Shown here one piece after another: positions 5,860-9,887 of a stretch of DNA of 9,887 bases (positions within the stretch are counted from its first letter, which is position 1; every line of letters begins with the position of its first letter). The position numbers and the translations under genes were made by a program. Below the pieces are notes generated by a model. That model had not been told where the DNA came from and searched no databases. It saw only the letters and a list, made by a program, of their open reading frames with translations. Source of the DNA: Flavobacteriaceae bacterium (GTDB lineage Bacteria > Bacteroidota > Bacteroidia > Flavobacteriales > Flavobacteriaceae); the NCBI GenBank assembly GCA_018672145.1, contig JABHGH010000089.1, positions 1-9,887 of the forward strand, read 5' to 3'.

Positions 5860-8148
5860 GTGGAAGATTATTTATCACAACTCAATACTGCACAACAAGA
5901 ACCAACCACACACGTCGACGGTCCCTTAATGGTCATTGCTGGAGCTGGTTCTGGCAAAACCCGTGTGTTGACCTACCGCATTGCTTACCTCATGCAGAAA
6001 GGCATTGATTCGTTTTCAATTCTCGCTTTGACCTTTACGAACAAGGCAGCAAGAGAAATGAAAAAGCGTATTGCTGAAATTGTGGGCGAGAGCGAATCCA
6101 AAAACTTATGGATGGGTACATTTCACTCTGTTTTTGCACGTATTCTTCGAGCAGAGGCCGACCGATTGGGCTATCCTTCAAGCTTCACGATTTATGACAC
6201 GCAAGACTCTGAGCGTTTAGTGAAATCCATCATCAAAGAGATGAAATTGGATTCGGATATATATAAGACAAAACAGATACGCAATCGAATATCATCTTTT
6301 AAAAACAGTTTGATTACCGTTCGCGCATACCATAACAACCCGGAATTGGTTGAAGCCGATCGTGAGGCACGCAGGTCTGCGATGGGCACCATTTATAAAA
6401 ACTATGTAGAGCGTTGCTTTAAGGCAGGTGCAATGGATTTTGACGACTTGCTTCTCAAAACAAATGAACTGCTTAATCGTTTTCCAGAAGTATTGGCCAA
6501 ATACCAAGACCGTTTTCGCTATATTTTGGTTGATGAGTACCAAGACACCAATCATTCCCAATACCTCATCGTACGCGCTTTAGCAGATAAATTTCAAAAC
6601 ATCTGTGTTGTCGGTGATGATGCACAAAGTATTTACGCTTTTCGAGGGGCGAATATTGAAAACATCCTCAACTTTCATAAAGATTATCCAGATGCTAAGA
6701 CATATCGTCTAGAACAGAACTATCGCTCGACTCAATCAATTGTGGAAGCAGCCAACAGTGTTATTAATCATAATCAAAATAAGCTAGATAAAAACGTTTG
6801 GACTGCAAATGAACAAGGAGATAAAATTGTCATTCATCGAAGTCCAACCGATGGAGACGAAGGTCGTTATGTAGCGCAATCGATTTTTGAACAAGCGATG
6901 AATCAGCAGTTGCCCTACCAGTCTTTTGCGATACTTTATCGAACTAATGCACAGTCTCGAGCAATGGAAGATGCGCTGCGCAAACGAAATATCCCTTACC
7001 GTGTTTTTGGTGGACTTTCTTTCTATCAGCGAAAAGAAATTAAAGATATGCTTGCTTATCTTCGGCTGATTGTAAATCCAAAAGATGAGGAAAGCTTAAA
7101 ACGTGTTATTAATTATCCAGGAAGGGGAATTGGACAAACGACCATAAATAAGCTGGTTGTGGCTGCGCAAGAAAACGACTTAACCTTGTTTGATGTTGTA
7201 GATCAAGTAGGTACTTTACCATTGACAATCAATTCGGGAACAAAAACAAAGCTGATTAATTTTGCGACATTGATTAAAAGCTTTCAAGTTGCGAATGCTT
7301 CGCAAGATGCCTTTGCTACTGCTGATATGGTTGCAAAAAAGACAGGCCTTGTTCAAGAGCTCAAAAAGGAAGGGACTCCTGAAGCAGTGAATCGTATCGA
7401 GAATGTTGAAGAGTTACTCAACGGAGTTCGTGATTTTGTCGAAGGACAACGCGAACTTGTTGATGCCAAAGGCTCGCTTGTGGAATTTCTTGAGGATGTA
7501 GCCCTTGCCACAGATTTCGACAACGAAACTCCCAACGAAAACTCAGTTTCTCTTATGACCATACATTTGGCAAAGGGGCTTGAATTTCCGCACGTCTTTG
7601 TTGTTGGAATGGAAGATGATCTTTTTCCATCTGCGATGAGTATGAACACCCGTGCTGAAATTGAAGAAGAAAGAAGACTGTTTTATGTTGCTCTTACAAG
7701 AGCAGAAAAACAAGCGACACTTACTTACACCCAATGTCGTTATCGTTGGGGAAAATTAAATGATGCCGAGCCGAGTCGTTTTTTAACAGAGATTGACCCA
7801 TCATTTATTGATAATCGTGTGGTAGAATCAGGTTATCAGTTTACACCACTTATTGACACTTCTATTTTTGGTCATGAGAGCAAATCAAAAGTGCGTTTGA
7901 AGAAACCTCCCCAAAAGACAGTAAAAAAACCGCCTGGAAAACTCAAACCTCTTTCTTCAACGTCGTCGTCCCCAGATCTTGATATTGGGAACATCCAAGT
8001 TGGAAGTCGTGTAAAACACAACCGATTTGGTGTTGGTACCATTGCCGATATCGAGGGACAAGGAGGTGACGCAAAAGCACTGATTGACTTTGACGGAAAT
8101 GGTAGAAAAAATTTATTGCTTCGCTTTGCGAAACTAGAAATTCTTTAA
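5860..8148 (+). CDS. uvrD: UvrD/PcrA-type superfamily 1 DNA helicase
   Basis: A 3'-5' DNA helicase/translocase of the UvrD/PcrA group, used in excision and mismatch repair and in clearing transcription or recombination blocks. The 762 residues include the Q motif LNTAQ (8-12), Walker A AGAGSGKT (27-34), motif Ia 'LTFTNKAAREMK', the DEYQDTN box (225-231), motif III 'VGDDAQSIYAFRGA' (251-264), motif IV 'LEQNYRS' (284-290), motif V 'TIHLAKGLEF' (567-576) and motif VI 'LFYVALTRAEK' (607-617). A basic, proline/lysine/serine-rich linker (about 672-713) leads to a small C-terminal domain, 'VGSRVKHNRFGVGTI' to the end (714-762), of the tudor-like type that in PcrA/UvrD contacts RNA polymerase. The start is GTG at 5860: a stop lies in frame at 5827-5829 with no ATG between, and the next Met (24) would remove the Q motif. 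The next gene starts 2 bases after the stop. Confidence 0.96.
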   Translation: MEDYLSQLNTAQQEPTTHVDGPLMVIAGAGSGKTRVLTYRIAYLMQKGIDSFSILALTFTNKAAREMKKRIAEIVGESESKNLWMGTFHSVFARILRAEADRLGYPSSFTIYDTQDSERLVKSIIKEMKLDSDIYKTKQIRNRISSFKNSLITVRAYHNNPELVEADREARRSAMGTIYKNYVERCFKAGAMDFDDLLLKTNELLNRFPEVLAKYQDRFRYILVDEYQDTNHSQYLIVRALADKFQNICVVGDDAQSIYAFRGANIENILNFHKDYPDAKTYRLEQNYRSTQSIVEAANSVINHNQNKLDKNVWTANEQGDKIVIHRSPTDGDEGRYVAQSIFEQAMNQQLPYQSFAILYRTNAQSRAMEDALRKRNIPYRVFGGLSFYQRKEIKDMLAYLRLIVNPKDEESLKRVINYPGRGIGQTTINKLVVAAQENDLTLFDVVDQVGTLPLTINSGTKTKLINFATLIKSFQVANASQDAFATADMVAKKTGLVQELKKEGTPEAVNRIENVEELLNGVRDFVEGQRELVDAKGSLVEFLEDVALATDFDNETPNENSVSLMTIHLAKGLEFPHVFVVGMEDDLFPSAMSMNTRAEIEEERRLFYVALTRAEKQATLTYTQCRYRWGKLNDAEPSRFLTEIDPSFIDNRVVESGYQFTPLIDTSIFGHESKSKVRLKKPPQKTVKKPPGKLKPLSSTSSSPDLDIGNIQVGSRVKHNRFGVGTIADIEGQGGDAKALIDFDGNGRKNLLLRFAKLEIL

Positions 8149-8150
8149 TC

Positions 8151-8756
8151 ATGCGCGTACAGTTTTACGGAATTAACGACAAAGTCATCGCCAAAGCAGT
8201 TGATGTACTTTCAAAAGGGGGACTGATTATCTACCCAACAGATACCGTATATGCTCTTGGGTGCGCCAGCAATCATGTACAAGCGTTAGCTAAGTTGGCC
8301 ACCCTTAAAAACGCAAAAAAAACAAAACCGCCTGTGAGTTTGGTGTGCTCATCAATTTCGCAAGCGACAGGTTATACTGGTCAGATAGATAATGCGACTT
8401 TCCGCTTGTTGAAATCTCATTTGCCAGGCCCTTTTACGTTTATACTTCCTGTCACACAAAAAATTCCTAAAGCTCTTGGGAAACGGAGCTCTATCGGAGT
8501 CCGGGTTCCAGACCATAGCGGCGTGCAAGCATTGATTCAAGCATTGGGACAGCCCTTGGCCTCGGCTTCTCTACACGATGAAGATGAGATTCGAGATTAC
8601 ATTACTGATCCTGATGAAATTGAGCAAATATGGGGAAAGGTTGTTAATCTATTCTTAGATAGTGGTTTTGGTGGCAACCAACCCTCATCAGTGATTGATC
8701 TTTGTGAAGCTACACCTCAAATACTTCGAGAGGGTGCAGGTACATTTCAAGGCTAA
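8151..8756 (+). CDS. Sua5/YciO/YrdC-family protein, YciO-like
   Basis: A single YrdC-like domain of 201 residues. The family makes threonylcarbamoyl-AMP for the t6A37 modification of ANN-decoding tRNAs. Family signatures are 'GGLIIYPTDTVYALGC' (23-38), 'LPGPFTFILP' (91-100) and 'SIGVRVPDH' (114-122). The C-terminal part, 'GGNQPSSVIDLCEATPQILREGAG', matches the E. coli YciO pattern rather than YrdC/TsaC or the longer Sua5, which carries an extra C-terminal domain. Two catalytic signatures of true synthases appear altered: KxR reads K53-N-A55 and SxN reads S138-A-S140. The product is therefore either a lineage-specific synthase or a YciO-like protein of uncertain activity; automatic annotation would probably call it L-threonylcarbamoyladenylate synthase. 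The ATG lies 2 bases after the uvrD stop without a Shine-Dalgarno, so it is probably cotranscribed and translationally coupled. Confidence 0.9.
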   Translation: MRVQFYGINDKVIAKAVDVLSKGGLIIYPTDTVYALGCASNHVQALAKLATLKNAKKTKPPVSLVCSSISQATGYTGQIDNATFRLLKSHLPGPFTFILPVTQKIPKALGKRSSIGVRVPDHSGVQALIQALGQPLASASLHDEDEIRDYITDPDEIEQIWGKVVNLFLDSGFGGNQPSSVIDLCEATPQILREGAGTFQG

Positions 8757-8768
8757 GTTAATAACAAA

Positions 8769-8799
8769 AAAAAACGTAACTCAATGAGTTACGTTTTTT
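8769..8799. terminator. Bidirectional intrinsic terminator
   Basis: A perfect hairpin: 8-bp core CGTAACTC / GAGTTACG with an AAT loop (8783-8785), extended by six A-T pairs to 14 bp. An A-run (8766-8774) on the left and a T-run (8794-8799) on the right give a U-tract to transcripts in either direction. It sits 12 bases after the YciO-like gene stop and 21 bases past the convergent lipoprotein gene stop, so it can end both units. Confidence 0.9.
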
Positions 8800-8820
8800 A
8801 ATATTGTATGGTGACTATAT

Positions 8821-9684
8821 TTATTTTCCGGCAGTCGCAGCAGCCATTCCTTGTTCGATGAGATCATAAAACTGATCTAACTTAGGAAGAATAACAATGC
8901 GAGTACGTCTGTTTTTAGCACGTCCAGAAGTTGTTTCGTTGTCGTCTATCGGTACGTAATAGCTACGTCCAGCAGCCGTCATACGCTCAGGAGCAACAGC
9001 GAAATCTTTTTGTAGAACACGAACAACAGAAGTTGCACGTTTCACACTTAAGTCCCAGTTGTCTTGGAGTACTTCGTTCTTGATTGGAATATCATCTGTA
9101 TGACCTTCAACCATAAATTCAATTTCTGGTTTGTTATTGATGACCTTAGCAACTTTCCCAAGCACTTCCTTTGCACGTGAGGAAACTACAAAACTTCCAG
9201 AGTTGAACAGTAATTTGTCAGATATAGAGATAAACACTACACCTTTTTCTACATTCACTTCAATGTCGCTGTCATTCATGTCAACAAGCGCACCTTTCAA
9301 ACTCGTTACAAGCGCAAGTGTTACAGAATCTCTTCTTGTAACGGCGTCTTGCATTTTACGAATGGTCAGATCTTTTTCTTTAAGTGACTCTAGTGAGCGC
9401 TCTAGGTTATCAGCACCTTTTTTGGTTAACGTTGTAAGGTTACCCATGTTATTGATTAGATCTTGGTTGTTCTCAATCAAAAACTGGTTCTGCTTACGGA
9501 GTTCAGCGATAGAAGCATCAGTAGCTGCTTTTTCGTCCAAACATGCGTTAAGTTTAACAGTTGCAGAATTTAACAATTCTTGCGTTTCTTTTTGCTGAGT
9601 TTCAAGAGCAGCATACTTCTTTTGGGGAACACACGAGGCGAGTAAGATAGGGAATGCTACAAGTAAAACGGTTATTTTTTTCAT
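8821..9684 (-). CDS. OmpA/MotB-like lipoprotein
   Basis: A 287-residue envelope protein. It opens with a lipoprotein signal peptide, MKKITVLLVAFPILLASC, with lipobox LASC and the acylated cysteine at 18. Residues 19-150 are rich in K, E, Q, N and L and look like an alpha-helical/coiled-coil stalk. The C-terminal OmpA-like peptidoglycan-binding domain (about 150-265) contains 'LLFNSGSFVVSS', 'MVEGHTDDIPI' (D197, D198) and 'AKNRRTRIVI' (R259/R260 region); the conserved Asp and Arg normally hold diaminopimelate of peptidoglycan. The 'GHTDDIPI' form is MotB-like, but there is no membrane helix, so it is not a motor stator. Residues after the Cys (VPQKK) do not look like the acidic Bacteroidota surface-export signal, suggesting a periplasm-facing outer-membrane anchor. 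An open frame extends upstream to 9852, but ATG 9684 is chosen because the signal peptide begins there and a -7 box lies 21 bases before it. There is no visible Shine-Dalgarno. Confidence 0.93.
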   Translation of the reverse strand: MKKITVLLVAFPILLASCVPQKKYAALETQQKETQELLNSATVKLNACLDEKAATDASIAELRKQNQFLIENNQDLINNMGNLTTLTKKGADNLERSLESLKEKDLTIRKMQDAVTRRDSVTLALVTSLKGALVDMNDSDIEVNVEKGVVFISISDKLLFNSGSFVVSSRAKEVLGKVAKVINNKPEIEFMVEGHTDDIPIKNEVLQDNWDLSVKRATSVVRVLQKDFAVAPERMTAAGRSYYVPIDDNETTSGRAKNRRTRIVILPKLDQFYDLIEQGMAAATAGK

Positions 9685-9705
9685 TATGTTGATTTTATAT
9701 TTTGC

Positions 9706-9713
9706 CAAAGTTA
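9706..9713 (-). promoter_or_regulatory. Candidate -7 box for the OmpA/MotB-like lipoprotein gene
   Basis: The minus strand reads TAACTTTG, a perfect TAnnTTTG, ending 21 bases before the ATG at 9684. This is the same spacing as for the membrane-protein gene at 1128. I find no clear TTG about 20 bases upstream, so only the -7 element is supported. Confidence 0.5.
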
Positions 9714-9791
9714 TTAAAAATAAGCTTAATCTGTTGTTACATTGAACTCTTTTTTTAGTCAGAATATTATATCTGTTGGACTTTAGCTTTA

Positions 9792-9819
9792 AAAAAAAGC
9801 CAAAAAACAAGCTTTTTTT
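9792..9819. repeat. AT-rich inverted repeat, possible weak terminator
   Basis: Arms AAAAAAAGC (9792-9800) and GCTTTTTTT (9811-9819) are perfect complements around a 10-base loop. Only two G-C pairs support the 9-bp stem, and GCTTT at 9786-9790 could pair instead with AAAGC at 9796-9800. It might end a transcript arriving from the right-hand neighbour outside the window, or be chance. The rest of 9720-9887 shows no gene I can support. Confidence 0.25.
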
Positions 9820-9887
9820 GAAAAGGAACGATTGTTTTTGTTCGTTTTGCAATTACCTTAGGTAGTTTTCCAAAAAAACTATGGTGC

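Noticed and set aside
5820..6008. Short + strand frame starting at the ATG at 5820
   Set aside because: It overlaps the uvrD start in another frame and encodes a phenylalanine-rich then arginine-rich string with no family resemblance.
9131..9598. 155-codon open frame on the + strand opposite the lipoprotein gene
   Set aside because: Antisense to a clear OmpA-domain gene; the translation is serine/leucine-rich, as expected for the complement of a helical coding sequence.
9685..9852. Upstream in-frame extension of the lipoprotein gene by 56 residues
   Set aside because: It would place lysine-rich sequence before the signal peptide and run through the -7 box; the lipoprotein signal begins at the ATG at 9684.
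9863..9887. Possible start of a + strand gene: TAGTTTTC box (9863-9870) and ATG at 9881
   Set aside because: The box has a mismatch, its upstream TTG (9838-9840) is 22 bases away, and only two codons are visible before the window ends.
1..9887. Defence system, mobile island, CRISPR or prophage
   Set aside because: All large genes are core housekeeping families, with no repeats, recombinases, nuclease-toxin pairs or shift in composition.

Overview
The window looks like an ordinary chromosomal housekeeping stretch from a Bacteroidota bacterium, probably close to Flavobacteriia. Three things point there. Start codons mostly lack Shine-Dalgarno sequences. Several genes are preceded by TAnnTTTG-type -7 boxes, the phylum-specific sigma-A promoter. 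The proteins (RecG, UvrD, DUF2007, a YciO-like protein and an OmpA/MotB-like lipoprotein) read like flavobacterial versions. The DNA is moderately AT-rich and densely coding, with no gene-free stretch over 300 bases. I see no transposase, integrase, phage gene, CRISPR array, tRNA or rRNA.

Layout, left to right. Bases 1-272 hold the 3' end of an ABC-F ATPase gene on the + strand; its stop codon overlaps that of a convergent gene. A minus-strand block follows, transcribed right to left: recG (3654-5759), pheT (1197-3602), an unrecognised two-helix membrane protein (478-1128) and a 70-residue DUF2007 protein (269-481). The last two overlap by ATGA and have their own candidate promoter. recG is divergent from uvrD (5860-8148, + strand) across a 100-base spacer. 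uvrD is followed after 2 bases by a Sua5/YciO/YrdC-family gene (8151-8756). That pair ends at a strong symmetric hairpin terminator (8769-8799), which also serves the convergent OmpA/MotB-like lipoprotein gene (8821-9684, - strand).

Functional themes are DNA repair and replication-fork maintenance (RecG, UvrD), translation (PheT, ABC-F, probably the YciO-like protein) and cell envelope (lipoprotein, two-helix protein). The genes do not form one pathway.

I did not find a convincing new system. The items most worth a second look are the coupled membrane protein/DUF2007 pair, the YciO-like protein that lacks both halves of the KxR/SxN signature of true threonylcarbamoyl-AMP synthases, and the recG/uvrD spacer, where the promoter-like boxes lie so close to both start codons that the mRNAs may be nearly leaderless.
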